DNA of 64,000 nt, taken from the NCBI GenBank assembly GCA_030345135.1, contig CP128386.1, positions 3,063,677-3,127,676 of the forward strand, read 5' to 3'. The notes under the pieces were generated by a model. It saw only the letters and a program-made list of their open reading frames with translations, was not told the DNA's origin and did not search any database. This stretch comes from Chitinophagaceae bacterium DXS. GTDB taxonomy: Bacteria > Bacteroidota > Bacteroidia > Chitinophagales > Chitinophagaceae. Made by a program: the position numbers and the translations under genes. Positions 26,294 to 36,523 of this stretch are shown in pieces. Numbering within the stretch: position 1 is the first letter of the stretch; every line of letters begins with the position of its first letter.

Positions 26294-28855
26294 CTACGCA
26301 ATTACATCATGAAACGACTTACTAAAATCTTCTCCATAAATATCCTTATAATCCTTAATAAATTTCAGGTAACTGTTGTTGGCCAGCGTATGACGTTTTA
26401 GTTGGATAAAGCACTTGCATTTATAGATCAGCGCATCTTCATTCAGCTGATCAAAATGGAAAATGTAGTTGGTTACTTCAATAATAAATTCAGGCTCTTT
26501 GGAAATATCCTGTGTCTTAATAAAGCCAACACAAATATCAATAACAGAGTTAGAGATATCTGACTTAATATTATCCAGCCAGTTATATTCTGTTTGCGAC
26601 AGGAATGAACCTCGTTTTATGATGTCGCTCACAAGTGCCATATACTCTTTTGGAGGCAACGATGTATTTTGGAGCAGCGCAGCATACTGTTCATAATCTA
26701 TATGGACAGTTTTATTATCGTTTTGAATCTGCCAGTAACCCGATTCCTTATTGATTACACAGTCACCAATTTTCTCAAGTATCCCTTTCAGTTTCGCAAT
26801 ATTTACAGAACGGTTGTTTTTTGCATCCTTGATGGATTTATCATACCAAAGTATTTCATTTAATCCCTGTGATGAGATACCTCTTCCATTGTGAATGGTA
26901 TATATTGATATGATGAGGAAAAGCTCTTTCAACAAAGGTGTGAACAATTTTGTAACATCATTTCCTTCTTTATCAAAAACCTGGAATTGCCCGAACAGAT
27001 AAATAGTTGAGGTAATTTTTTTTCCGTTATGACTTTGCCCCTGTGGCAGGCTAATTGCCGGCAGTGTTTCTTCCCGGGTAACAACGGGCGGCGTATCTGT
27101 GTTTTGAGCTTGCGGTTGGGTTGTTACGCGTCTACGTTTCAGGATTGCTATTAACCCAAGTGCAATAATCAAAGCTCCTGCCAATATCCAGATCCATTTG
27201 GAACTACCCTTTGCAGCATTCTGTAATTCTACAGCATCCAATGGTTCAGGCGGAAAATTTAACGTATAGATCTTTACTTCCGTACGTTGCTCTTTCACAT
27301 CTTCGGGTGTATAGAACATTGTCACCGCGATCAGCCTGTTATTAACAGGAGAATAGTACAGATCTGCAAACGATTGTACATCGTGAAAACTATATGGAAT
27401 GGATGTACCTAATATAGTAAAGCTCGAATCTTTTAGCGAGCCGCGCAGCAGTTGAAGTTTTGAATTAAAACTGTCGTTGGGAAATAGCAGGCCATAGTAA
27501 CTATTCGTCTCCTCATCAATCACAAGGCTATTCGCAAAAGTGAAGGGTTCACCGGAAGGCTTGAATGTATATAGCTTTTTAAACGATTTATCGCGCACAT
27601 CAAATCTGAAAAAATCATAGTAATATTTAGGATCAAGCATTTGATCACCGGTCTGGCTGCCATATCCTCCTATTATATAGGCGTGTTTCCCAGCCGCATC
27701 TGTTCCAAGCGCTGCGAGATACCTCGGTGTAAAATAATCACCGCCCGGCACTATACTGTCCCACTGCTTTGTATTGAAATCATATTTTTTTACGAGGTTT
27801 TTATATCTGAGATAGCCATACCCGCCAATCATGTACAACGAGCTATCAGCAGGCGATATAAATTTATTGGCGTGCCAGTACCGGGTGATCGCCACATGTC
27901 CCGATGGAAAATTGGCACTCCAGTGCTGTCCGTTAAAATCATAGGAGGTCACTTTCTGAGAATCGAGGTAAACATCAAGCAACCGGTTATTTAAAGTATC
28001 ATAAATTTCCTGGTGACCAACGAGGAAATTCTGGTGCTTGCTCGCCGAACCGTCAATTTGTATTCCACTTTTGAATGAGTAAGTGTACACAGAATCGGAA
28101 CCTGTTATATAAAGTTTATCCGTTTTTGCGTCGTAAGCGACGCCGGCATAACCATTCATAGTTAATGAGCCTGCATTTTCCCAACGCTGGTAGCGTGGTT
28201 TTATCCATACAGGATTCTTGACGGTGGCGGCTTTGTGATTGATCTTATCATAACAGATGTCCCCCGAAGTTTCGTCCAATGGCCAGAAGTATTTTTGTGT
28301 ATTGTTTTCGGAGATCCGAATATCTTTTACCTGCATCGGCGGAATATCCCGCGTTTTGAATTTCAGATAATCATTGGCTCCCCACAGGAATTTAAAACAG
28401 CTCCCCAACTGAGGAAGCTTACCACTACCAACTGTTTTATTGTTGACCGAACATTGCAGTATATGCTTTTCCCGGTCAAAATTCATGGCAATCTTGTTCC
28501 ACTTTTTATATAGCAACAAGCTGTCAATGGTAAAAGTGATCCCCGCAAAATTTTCACCGGCAATTAACCGGAAAGAAGAGGAAGGCTGATCGTATATCAG
28601 ATCAACATTCTGGCTGTTGTTGCTGATAAGGCGGAAGATATAACCGAAATAAATGGCGTGATTGGGTATGAAATTAAACTGGAATTCCAGTTGAAAATTC
28701 TTATCAAGACATATTGAATCTCCGGGCGAAACGTCGAGTGAGGTCCTTTTTTCCAATACAACTTCGTGACTGTTGAACAACAATCCATAAGACTGTCCAA
28801 AACAGCTCAACTTTAAAGCCAGTAAGATCAGAGTACAAAAAATATATCTCGCCAT
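26294..28855 (-). CDS. Membrane-anchored transcriptional regulator: LamG-like, kelch-like and winged-helix domains
   Basis: An 853-residue protein. It has a signal peptide (about 1-20), a laminin G/concanavalin-like domain (about 25-205, with FQLEFQFNF and KIAMNFDREKHILQCSVN), and a kelch/galactose-oxidase-like propeller (about 225-540, with YMIGGYGYLRY and AYIIGGYGSQTG). One transmembrane helix follows (about 555-577, WIWILAGALIIALGLIAIL) ending in the stop-transfer KRRR. The cytoplasmic part (about 615-853) opens with IYLFGQFQVFDKEG and has an OmpR/SARP-like winged-helix region (RSVNIAKLKGILEKIGDC) followed by a helical BTAD-like region. It thus looks like a one-component sensor with an extracytoplasmic carbohydrate-binding-like part and a cytoplasmic DNA-binding part. 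It is divergent from the SusC-SusD-GH92 locus across 359 bases, which suggests local control. Domain calls are from motif reading; the role is inferred. Confidence 0.75.
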   Translation of the reverse strand: MARYIFCTLILLALKLSCFGQSYGLLFNSHEVVLEKRTSLDVSPGDSICLDKNFQLEFQFNFIPNHAIYFGYIFRLISNNSQNVDLIYDQPSSSFRLIAGENFAGITFTIDSLLLYKKWNKIAMNFDREKHILQCSVNNKTVGSGKLPQLGSCFKFLWGANDYLKFKTRDIPPMQVKDIRISENNTQKYFWPLDETSGDICYDKINHKAATVKNPVWIKPRYQRWENAGSLTMNGYAGVAYDAKTDKLYITGSDSVYTYSFKSGIQIDGSASKHQNFLVGHQEIYDTLNNRLLDVYLDSQKVTSYDFNGQHWSANFPSGHVAITRYWHANKFISPADSSLYMIGGYGYLRYKNLVKKYDFNTKQWDSIVPGGDYFTPRYLAALGTDAAGKHAYIIGGYGSQTGDQMLDPKYYYDFFRFDVRDKSFKKLYTFKPSGEPFTFANSLVIDEETNSYYGLLFPNDSFNSKLQLLRGSLKDSSFTILGTSIPYSFHDVQSFADLYYSPVNNRLIAVTMFYTPEDVKEQRTEVKIYTLNFPPEPLDAVELQNAAKGSSKWIWILAGALIIALGLIAILKRRRVTTQPQAQNTDTPPVVTREETLPAISLPQGQSHNGKKITSTIYLFGQFQVFDKEGNDVTKLFTPLLKELFLIISIYTIHNGRGISSQGLNEILWYDKSIKDAKNNRSVNIAKLKGILEKIGDCVINKESGYWQIQNDNKTVHIDYEQYAALLQNTSLPPKEYMALVSDIIKRGSFLSQTEYNWLDNIKSDISNSVIDICVGFIKTQDISKEPEFIIEVTNYIFHFDQLNEDALIYKCKCFIQLKRHTLANNSYLKFIKDYKDIYGEDFSKSFHDVIA

Positions 28856-29120
28856 AAGCAGCCATAAAAGTAAAGGTCTTTTAGCTCACTATATTTCATT
28901 ATAACAGGAAACAATCGCCAAAAAACTCGAAAACAATCAAAAATTTCCGTGAAAATAGGGCTTTAGGAAAAACTGAGGCGAGGAAATTTACAAACACATC
29001 TTGAAAACCAGTATTCATGTATTGCATATCAGGATTGATTTAGCAAATCCACCCCCGTTATAGCCGGTTAACAAGGTTAATTAAGCGGTTAACAGCAGAA
29101 AATCTTCAAAAAAAACATTT

Positions 29121-29160
29121 ATTAACCCTTTCATTAATCGTTTATTAGCCGGCCTATTAA
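29121..29160 (+). promoter_or_regulatory. TTAAC-box motif upstream of SusC
   Basis: An AT-rich block with TTAACC, CATTAAT, TTATTAGCC and TATTAAG cores at spacings close to those at 19955 and 60744. A second set (GGTTAAC, GGTTAATTAAG, GGTTAACAG) lies at about 29066-29093. The block ends about 55 bases before the SusC start, in the region shared with the divergent regulator gene. Confidence 0.4.
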
Positions 29161-29214
29161 GACCCTCACATCTACTTTTAGCCCCATTACAAACCAAAAA
29201 ACAATTGCTTGTGT

Positions 29215-32200
29215 ATGAAAAAAATTCTATTGCTCCCGTTGTTGATAGTCAGCTTTATTGTTGGTTATTCACAGGGCAAAGTTGTGACAGGTAAAATAGC
29301 AGACCAGGCGAACAAACCTCTCGCCGGTGCCACTGTCACACTCAAGGGAACCACAGTCAATACCGTGTCGGATGAATCCGGGAACTTCGAGATCAATACC
29401 GGCACCCAGGTAAATCCCGTGCTAACAATAACTTTTGTTGGCTATCTCCCGCAGGAATATTCAGTCAGGAACCGTTCGGGCCTTTCCATTCAATTGCAGC
29501 AGGATGTGCAGGCGTTGAATGATGTTGTTGTTATAGGCTACGGCGTTCAACGAAAAAAAGATGTAACTGGTGCCAGCAGCACAGTGAAAGCCGGAGAAAT
29601 CGCCAAACGTCCTTTGGTTAGAATAGAGCAGGCATTACAAGGTACCACGCCAGGCGTTGCGGTAATCAGTCCCAATGGCCAGCCCGGACAAGGACTTAAG
29701 GTTAAGATAAGAGGTGCGAATTCAATTACCGGCTCTACTGAACCATTGTATGTTATTGATGGCGACATTGGCGGCGGATCTGATGTAAATGTGAATGACG
29801 TTGAAAATATAGAAATTCTTAAAGATGCTGCGTCCACTGCAATTTACGGTTCACGGGGTTCTAATGGCGTTGTTCTGATCACGACAAAATCCGGCGCATC
29901 AGGAAAACCGAAACTTGGATTTGGCGCATGGGTGCAGAAAAACAAAATTCCAAAAGAGCTTGACCTGATGGGGCCCTATGATTTTGCCCGTTCGGTAAAT
30001 GCGCAGTTTGTAGCACAGGGAAGTGCGCCTGCATTTACCGACCAGGAACTTGCCGATTTCAAAAGCGGAGCAAAACAAGGCACAGATTGGCAGAGAGCTT
30101 TGCATACAGAACCATGGGTGCAGAACTATCAGCTGGATCTTTCCGGCGGAACAGATATTGCACGCTACCGTTTTTCTATGGGTTATCTTGATCAACCTGG
30201 TATTATTCTTAACCAATGGTACAAGAGAACTTCATTCAGATCAAATGTTGATGTTAAGGTGAGCAACAAGATCAACCTGAAAGTTATTGCGGTGGCAACC
30301 ATTCCGCAGAGCCACAATAATGATTATGGCGGAGGACTTGGCGATCCGTTTAACCAGGCAGTAGAATGGGATCCTACCTCCCCTATTCGTGATGCCAATG
30401 GCAACTATATCACACACTCCAAGTATGCTTCAATCCAATTTAATCCGATAGCACAGGCTGAAAGCCAGGCGCATGATAACATTAACACCAATCTTTCAGG
30501 TACAGGTGTAATTACCTATCGCATGCTGAATGACCTGACTTTTACTTCAACCAACGTGTATTCACTTGGTATGGGTTACGGACAGCGGGTTGACGGCCCG
30601 GGCACCAGCGCCTACGACGGCAAGACAGATAATGCACAGGTAAACTCTAACAGGTTCAGGAGTTTCTTAACCAGTAACTATCTTACCTACAAACACAACT
30701 TTGGCGATCATGCGATTACAGTAACAGGTCTGTATGAATTTTCATCAGGACAGAATACTTCAGTAAATGCAACTGCAAAAAATCTTTCAACTTATTCTCT
30801 GGGCTATTACAACCTCGGCCTTGGTTCTACTCAGAACACAAGCTCAGGGTATACCGCAGACGCGTTGATCTCTTATATGGGCCGTTTGTTCTATTCATAT
30901 AAAGACAAGTATATGTTGTCTGCAAGCGTTCGAACTGACGGATCTTCACATCTTGCCCAGAAATACAGTACGTTCCCATCCATTGGTGTAGCATGGAACG
31001 TCAAGAAAGAAAACTTTATGCAGAAGTCTGATTTCTTTTCAGACTTAAAGGTCCGTGCGACATATGGCCAAACAGGTAACCAGGCCGTGGCGCCTTACTC
31101 AACCATACCAGTTATTAATATTGGCGGTGGAAACGGCCAAAATGCTTACTACTATAATGGCGGCAACAGCACACCAAGTGTTGCAGTTTCATTAGGCACA
31201 CCGGTATCTACTTCATTAAGATGGGAAAATAAAGCAACTTACGATGCAGGGATTGACGCTGCTTTCCTGAAAGGACGTTTAACGTTTACAGTTGATGCGT
31301 ATAGCAGCAAAGTAACTAACCTCTTATACAATAACCAGGCGCCGCAATACCTTGGTGGCGGAAGCTATGCTGCAAACGTGGGAAGCCTTTCCAATAAAGG
31401 GATAGAGTTTGGCATAGGAGGAACACCAATAAGCACCAAAAACCTAAGATGGAACACAAACCTGAATGTATCTATCAACAGGAATAAGGTGATCGATCTT
31501 GGTGGATTGGATAATATACTTGCAATAGGTGGTAACAACACGTTCAACTCAGTCATCAAGATCGGACAGCCACTGGGTGAATTTATTGGCTACAAATTCC
31601 TTGGCACATGGAAAGCTGATGAAGCTACAGAAGCATCTAAATTCGGAATGAAACCCGGTGATGCTAAGTACCAGGATTTAAACGGTGATCATGCATACAC
31701 TGCCGACGACTGGATGCCGCTAGGTAATGCAACGCCCAGCTACACGTATGGCTTCATAAACGACATAAGCTACAAAGATTTTACTTTGACCTTTATGTTC
31801 CAGGGCCAGCAAGGCAGCCAGGTATTCTCTCAAACACTTGCTTATTTGTGGGGCGGTCTTGGCGACATGAAGAATGCAACAACCATTGAAGCTGTTCCGG
31901 AGAATTTATGGACGCCACATAACGAAACCAACAATCCTGCATGGAGCGGCTCCAGTCACAACTATAACAACAGCAGCCGTTACGTATATAATTCAAGCTA
32001 TACAAAACTGAAAAATATTTCCCTTTCCTATCACCTGCCTCCAGGCGTTTTAAGAAGCCTGCATTTGACAAGCCTCGAAGTTTATATAAGCGGACAAAAC
32101 CTTTGGGTGATGACTCCTTACAAAGGATATGATCCTGAGATTGACCAACAGCCTACAGGCAACGCGATTTCGCAGGGACAGGAGTTTGGCGTTATTCCCA

Positions 32201-32241
32201 ATCCTAAATCGTACACATTCGGCGTAAGAATGTCATTGTAA
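29215..32241 (+). CDS. SusC/RagA-family TonB-linked outer-membrane protein
   Basis: A 1008-residue TonB-dependent importer. The ATG at 29215 (MKKILLLPLLIVSF) is preferred to the in-frame TTG at 29209. It has a signal peptide, a carboxypeptidase regulatory-like domain (about 25-105, GKIADQANKPLAGATVTLKG), the plug with VIGYGVQRKKDVTGASS and EILKDAASTAIYGSRGSNGV (about 110-225), and a beta-barrel ending in FGVRMSL, with the SusC-typical YTFGV C-terminal strand. It has no N-terminal STN domain, so it is not expected to signal to an anti-sigma factor. With SusD 56 bases downstream and the GH92 enzyme after that, it should import oligosaccharides released from mannose-containing glycans. Confidence 0.96.
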   Translation: MKKILLLPLLIVSFIVGYSQGKVVTGKIADQANKPLAGATVTLKGTTVNTVSDESGNFEINTGTQVNPVLTITFVGYLPQEYSVRNRSGLSIQLQQDVQALNDVVVIGYGVQRKKDVTGASSTVKAGEIAKRPLVRIEQALQGTTPGVAVISPNGQPGQGLKVKIRGANSITGSTEPLYVIDGDIGGGSDVNVNDVENIEILKDAASTAIYGSRGSNGVVLITTKSGASGKPKLGFGAWVQKNKIPKELDLMGPYDFARSVNAQFVAQGSAPAFTDQELADFKSGAKQGTDWQRALHTEPWVQNYQLDLSGGTDIARYRFSMGYLDQPGIILNQWYKRTSFRSNVDVKVSNKINLKVIAVATIPQSHNNDYGGGLGDPFNQAVEWDPTSPIRDANGNYITHSKYASIQFNPIAQAESQAHDNINTNLSGTGVITYRMLNDLTFTSTNVYSLGMGYGQRVDGPGTSAYDGKTDNAQVNSNRFRSFLTSNYLTYKHNFGDHAITVTGLYEFSSGQNTSVNATAKNLSTYSLGYYNLGLGSTQNTSSGYTADALISYMGRLFYSYKDKYMLSASVRTDGSSHLAQKYSTFPSIGVAWNVKKENFMQKSDFFSDLKVRATYGQTGNQAVAPYSTIPVINIGGGNGQNAYYYNGGNSTPSVAVSLGTPVSTSLRWENKATYDAGIDAAFLKGRLTFTVDAYSSKVTNLLYNNQAPQYLGGGSYAANVGSLSNKGIEFGIGGTPISTKNLRWNTNLNVSINRNKVIDLGGLDNILAIGGNNTFNSVIKIGQPLGEFIGYKFLGTWKADEATEASKFGMKPGDAKYQDLNGDHAYTADDWMPLGNATPSYTYGFINDISYKDFTLTFMFQGQQGSQVFSQTLAYLWGGLGDMKNATTIEAVPENLWTPHNETNNPAWSGSSHNYNNSSRYVYNSSYTKLKNISLSYHLPPGVLRSLHLTSLEVYISGQNLWVMTPYKGYDPEIDQQPTGNAISQGQEFGVIPNPKSYTFGVRMSL

Positions 32242-32297
32242 TCGTGCGCCTCTGTAAACGTCAAATAAAATAAGGGTAATAGTAAAAAGTATAAAAA

Positions 32298-33848
32298 ATG
32301 AAAACAACATATTCCATACTAACTTTCTTTGTAATGGCCGTTTGCGCATTGCAGATAACTGCATGCAAAAAATACATGGAAGAGGATCCCAAGGCAAGCA
32401 TTACACCGGTCACCTATTTCAAATCACAAAGTGACCTTGATGCAGCAGTATCAGGCATGTACATACAACTTGCAAGAGATGGCGCATGGGGCTTTACAAG
32501 TAAAATGACATCATACTTCGGATCCGATGATCTTACAACTGACCCTGGTTTGAATAAGGGTGATTTTCGTGAGTTTGACAAATTAACAGGTAGTGCAACC
32601 AACAGCAGTCTTCCTGCAGAGTGGAACGGCCCATGGCAAACGATCTATAATGCGAACAACATTATTGAGAACTATGCAAAAGTAAATTCAACAGAACAGC
32701 AAAAGAATGAATCTGCAGGACAGGCGTATTTCCTTCGCGGCCTGTGTTATTATTATCTTGTAAGAACATTTGGTCCTTTACCAATCGTACTGGGATCAAT
32801 AGATGTGTCTACACGTCCGGCAAGAAGTTCTGTTGATTCTGTCTATGCTGCAATTATCAGCGATTTGCAACAGGCCAAAACAATGCTCGGAACAGATAAG
32901 GTACAGGGAAAGCCCAACCGTTACGCTGCAAGTGCAGTGTTGGCTGATGTGTATTTAACAATGGCGGGATGGCCGTTGAACAAAACGGAAAATTATGCAC
33001 TCGCTGCATCCGAAGCCAAGATAGTAATGCAGTCAGGTGTGTACAATACCAACACCTCTTACGACCAGGTGTTCACTACCAACAACAATGCAGAAAGCAT
33101 ATTTGCTTTGCAATACAGTGTTGCCGGAAACCTGCCCAACAGAAGCTTTGGTTCAACCAGTGTACCGTTAGAAGAAGTGGCGCTGGACGGATCCAGCGGC
33201 TGGGATGATTTTTACCCTGAGATTAATTTTTATAAAAATGCACCTGTGTGTAAGAGAACAGACCTGACTTTCTACACTACAATAAAGCTGAGAAATGCAG
33301 ACAACACAACTTACACACTTGTTCCATGGAATTCAGATAAAACGCATGCTCAGCATCCTTACTACAAAAAATTCAGACAAGGCTTAATCTCTAATGGAAC
33401 AGCAGATGGTGTAAGTGAAGGAGATAATTCCATTGCAACCATGCAGCCCAGTACAAACAAGGAGACCATCATTGTTCGTTATCCACAGGTGTTGCTAGGC
33501 TTTGCAGAAGCATCAGCAATGGCTGGCGGTGCGCCTACAGCTGAGAGTTATGCGGCAATTAATGAAGTGAGAAAACGTGCAGGAGAAAACCCATTAACGC
33601 CGGGCCTTTCACAAACTGCGTTCAGAGATTCAGTAGTATACGAACGTGCATACGAATTTGCAGGCGAATTTGGTATGCGGTGGTTTGATATTGTGCGATT
33701 ACAACTGCTGCCAAAAGTTATTGCCGCAAGGGATAAGAAAGAAAACGAAATTCCTGGTGGCACAAATGTGAGTCAAAAATATCTTGCTCCCATTCCTTTC
33801 TCGGAGATGACATTGAACCCCTCCTGGAAACAGAATGACGGATATTAA
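32298..33848 (+). CDS. SusD/RagB-family outer-membrane glycan-binding lipoprotein
   Basis: A 516-residue protein with a lipobox (LQITAC, Cys23) after a hydrophobic stretch. The TPR-rich SusD fold is seen from YFKSQSDLDAAVSGMYIQLAR through AYFLRGLCYYYLVRTFGPLP, a highly typical SusD segment. The C-terminal part has VRYPQVLLGFAEASAM, AINEVRKRAG and YERAYEFAGEFGMRWFDIVR, ending in LNPSWKQNDGY. SusD proteins cap the SusC barrel and bind the glycan. It is paired with the SusC upstream and followed by a stem-loop and GH92. Confidence 0.95.
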   Translation: MKTTYSILTFFVMAVCALQITACKKYMEEDPKASITPVTYFKSQSDLDAAVSGMYIQLARDGAWGFTSKMTSYFGSDDLTTDPGLNKGDFREFDKLTGSATNSSLPAEWNGPWQTIYNANNIIENYAKVNSTEQQKNESAGQAYFLRGLCYYYLVRTFGPLPIVLGSIDVSTRPARSSVDSVYAAIISDLQQAKTMLGTDKVQGKPNRYAASAVLADVYLTMAGWPLNKTENYALAASEAKIVMQSGVYNTNTSYDQVFTTNNNAESIFALQYSVAGNLPNRSFGSTSVPLEEVALDGSSGWDDFYPEINFYKNAPVCKRTDLTFYTTIKLRNADNTTYTLVPWNSDKTHAQHPYYKKFRQGLISNGTADGVSEGDNSIATMQPSTNKETIIVRYPQVLLGFAEASAMAGGAPTAESYAAINEVRKRAGENPLTPGLSQTAFRDSVVYERAYEFAGEFGMRWFDIVRLQLLPKVIAARDKKENEIPGGTNVSQKYLAPIPFSEMTLNPSWKQNDGY

Positions 33849-33859
33849 TTTATACGATC

Positions 33860-33896
33860 AAAGTAATGCCGGTGCGAAAGCACCAGGCATTGCTTT
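33860..33896 (+). terminator. Stem-loop after SusD
   Basis: A stem-loop made of AAAGTAATGCC and GGCATTGCTTT with an inner GGTGC/GCACC and a GAAA loop; one bulged A and one G-T pair. It is followed by TGTG rather than a T-run. It may stabilise the SusCD message or weaken read-through into GH92. Confidence 0.55.
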
Positions 33897-34059
33897 GTGT
33901 ATTAAAGAAATATTACCAGTACTAAGTAAAAAGTCAAAATTCAAAATTATCAAGCATTCCTTTTGGCTGTCTTAAATCAGGCTACATAATCTTCGGTTTA
34001 TTGCTAAAATTTTATTCAGCTAATTTTAATGTTGATACATTATTATTAAAATGATTGTC

Positions 34060-36336
34060 ATGAAAAAAATATCATGCCTGTATTTGTTTGGTTTGCTGTT
34101 GCAATCGTCTCTTTTTTCACAATCACCAACGCAAACGTTTACAGGTGCAGACAACCTTAAGTATATTGATCCAACTATTGGTAATATTGGGCAATTGCTT
34201 GAACCAACCCGCCCAACAGTTCAAATACCCAATCAGGTAATACGCATGTATCCCATGCGAAAAGATTATTTGGATGATCAGATCTCAAGCTTTCCTTTAA
34301 CCATTGTATCACATAGACTGGGAGAAGTTTTTTCAATTAAGCCATCAATTGGCGTTCCATTTGTAGATCAATGGAGACAACGCATGCCCTATGATCATAA
34401 CCTGGAGATAACACGCCCATGGTATTATTCCACTTACCTGTTGAATGATGAAATTACTGTAGAATTTACGCCGGGTAAGAAAACAGGCTTTTATCGTTTT
34501 TCTTTTCCAAAGAATACACCGGGAAATCTCTTGTTCACCAATTATAACAATGGAGAATCAACATGGAAATTTATTGCCGGTAATGAAATTGAGGGTGTAG
34601 AGACCTACCATGATGATATAAAAGTTTACGTATATGGCGTATTTAATTCAAAGGGAACAACGGGTATTGTAGACAACGGCCAGTTAAAAAATGGAACAGA
34701 CGTTTCAGGAAAATTTGCAAAGGCTTATATCAGTTTTCCTGCGGGTATTAATGCTGTCGAACTTAAATATGCTATCAGTTTTGTAAGTGCTGAACAGGCC
34801 AGAAAAAATTTTGATAGAGAAATAAAAGGCAAAGACTTTTCAGCAGTAAAAAAAAATGCTGAAAAGGCATGGGCTTCCATCGCGTCTCAAATACAGGTGG
34901 AGGGGGGAACTGAAGCGCAAAAACGTTCTTTCTATACTGCACTATACAGAACGCACGAGCGTATGGTAGATATTAGCGAAGATTCTTTCTACTATAGCGG
35001 CTACAACAAACAGATCAACAAAGATCCGCGTCCGTTTTATGTGGATGATTGGTCATGGGACACTTATCTTGCATTGCATCCTTTGCGCATGATACTTCAT
35101 CCTGCGCAGGAAGAAGACATGCTACAGTCATACGTTCGCATGTACAAACAGAGCGGATGGATGCCAACGTTTCCTGTCCTGTTTGGCGATCATGCTTGCA
35201 TGAATGGTTTTCATTCTTCGGTCATATTTCTTGATGCGTATAGAAAAGGTCTGAAAAATTACGACATACAAACGGCGTTTGAGGGCATTAAAAAGAATGC
35301 CACGGATGCAACGCTTCTCCCCTGGCGCAACGGTCCGAAAACTATACTGGATGACTACTATCATACCAACGGATACTACCCTGCACTTGCCCCTGGTGTA
35401 AAAGATACTGTTGCGGAGGTACATCCTTTTGAGAGCCGCCAGGCTGTAGCCGTTACGCTTGGCGCGAGTTATGATGATTGGGCTGCAGCGCAGCTGGCAA
35501 AAGAATTGGGTAAAAATGATGACTACGTACAATTCTCCAAACGCGGGTTTAATTACAAAACGCTTTGGAACAATGATCGCAAATTCTTTTTACCAAAAGA
35601 TGATAAGGGAGAGTGGATCAATATCGATCCAAAATTTGACGGTGGCCCGGGTGGCAGGGATTATTACGATGAAAACAATGGATGGACATATATGTGGCAG
35701 GTACAGGAAGATATCCCCGGACTTATCAATTTAATGGGCGGTGCCAAATCTTTTGAGGCCAGGTTAGACCAGTTATTCCGCGAAGATCTCGGGCGATCCA
35801 AACATGATTTCTGGTATAAATTTCCGGACGCAACAGGCCTCGTAGGACAATACTCAATGGGTAATGAGCCCAGCTTTCACATACCGTATTTGTACAATTA
35901 TGCAGGTGCACCGTGGAAGACACAGAATGCAGTAAGACAGTTATTGGATCTATGGTTCAAGGATAATGTATTTGGCATTCCCGGCGATGAAGATGGTGGT
36001 GGTATGACAGCTTTTGTTGTATTCTCGAGCATGGGCTTTTATCCTGTGACACCCGGCATCCCTGTCTACACTATAGGCAGCCCGGTATTTAGTAAAGTGA
36101 CCATTCGTTTAGATAATGGAAAACAATTTAAACTTATCGCAAACAATTGTTCTGTGGTGAATAAATACATACAACGCGCAACCATGAACGGCAAAGAATT
36201 AACTACACCCTGGTTTACACATGAGCAACTGATTAACGGAGGTACACTTGTGTTGGAGATGGGGCCCAAGCCAAACAAGCAATGGGGCGCAACCACGAAT
36301 GCTTCAACTATAACAGCAGCACTTAACAATAAATGA
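34060..36336 (+). CDS. GH92-family alpha-mannosidase
   Basis: A secreted protein of about 758 residues, with a signal peptide (MKKISCLYLFGLLLQSSLFS; an ATG at 34051 is three codons earlier). It has the two GH92 domains, an N-terminal beta-sandwich and a C-terminal (alpha/alpha)6 barrel. Typical motifs: SSFPLTIVSHRLGE, ERMVDISEDSFYYSG, DDWSWDTYLALHPL, GNEPSFHIPYLYNYAG (with the general-acid Glu region) and GDEDGGGMTAFVVFSSMGFYP (the catalytic-base region). GH92 enzymes are calcium-dependent inverting exo-alpha-mannosidases, mostly alpha-1,2. It follows SusCD on the same strand after 211 bases. The DEDGGG variant differs from the commoner NEDxGQM pattern, so the exact linkage specificity is uncertain. 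Confidence 0.93.
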   Translation: MKKISCLYLFGLLLQSSLFSQSPTQTFTGADNLKYIDPTIGNIGQLLEPTRPTVQIPNQVIRMYPMRKDYLDDQISSFPLTIVSHRLGEVFSIKPSIGVPFVDQWRQRMPYDHNLEITRPWYYSTYLLNDEITVEFTPGKKTGFYRFSFPKNTPGNLLFTNYNNGESTWKFIAGNEIEGVETYHDDIKVYVYGVFNSKGTTGIVDNGQLKNGTDVSGKFAKAYISFPAGINAVELKYAISFVSAEQARKNFDREIKGKDFSAVKKNAEKAWASIASQIQVEGGTEAQKRSFYTALYRTHERMVDISEDSFYYSGYNKQINKDPRPFYVDDWSWDTYLALHPLRMILHPAQEEDMLQSYVRMYKQSGWMPTFPVLFGDHACMNGFHSSVIFLDAYRKGLKNYDIQTAFEGIKKNATDATLLPWRNGPKTILDDYYHTNGYYPALAPGVKDTVAEVHPFESRQAVAVTLGASYDDWAAAQLAKELGKNDDYVQFSKRGFNYKTLWNNDRKFFLPKDDKGEWINIDPKFDGGPGGRDYYDENNGWTYMWQVQEDIPGLINLMGGAKSFEARLDQLFREDLGRSKHDFWYKFPDATGLVGQYSMGNEPSFHIPYLYNYAGAPWKTQNAVRQLLDLWFKDNVFGIPGDEDGGGMTAFVVFSSMGFYPVTPGIPVYTIGSPVFSKVTIRLDNGKQFKLIANNCSVVNKYIQRATMNGKELTTPWFTHEQLINGGTLVLEMGPKPNKQWGATTNASTITAALNNK

Positions 36337-36378
36337 TGTCTTATAGCAGGCCCTGAAACCCTTTGTTTTTCACAACAT

Positions 36379-36427
36379 CAGCCGGAGTTTTTGTAGCAGT
36401 CACAAAAAGCTTCGGCTGTATTTTTTG
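36379..36427 (+). terminator. Rho-independent terminator after GH92
   Basis: CAGCCGGAGTTTTTGT pairs with ACAAAAAGCTTCGGCTG (7-base loop AGCAGTC), followed by TATTTTTTG. A textbook terminator for the SusC-SusD-GH92 transcript. Confidence 0.85.
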
Positions 36428-36442
36428 AGCAAAGCTATTATT

Positions 36443-36485
36443 CTCTGTGTAACTCTGTGCCACCTCCGTGCAACTCTGTGTAACC
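36443..36485. repeat. CACAGAG-family repeat
   Basis: CTCTGTGTAACTCTGTGCC, then CTCCGTGCAACTCTGTGTAAC. It has the family's words but not a second full arm. It lies between the GH92 terminator and the convergent VOC gene. Confidence 0.6.
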
Positions 36486-36523
36486 ATATTTTGGATTTCA
36501 AACAAGAAACACCCGGTGAAAGT

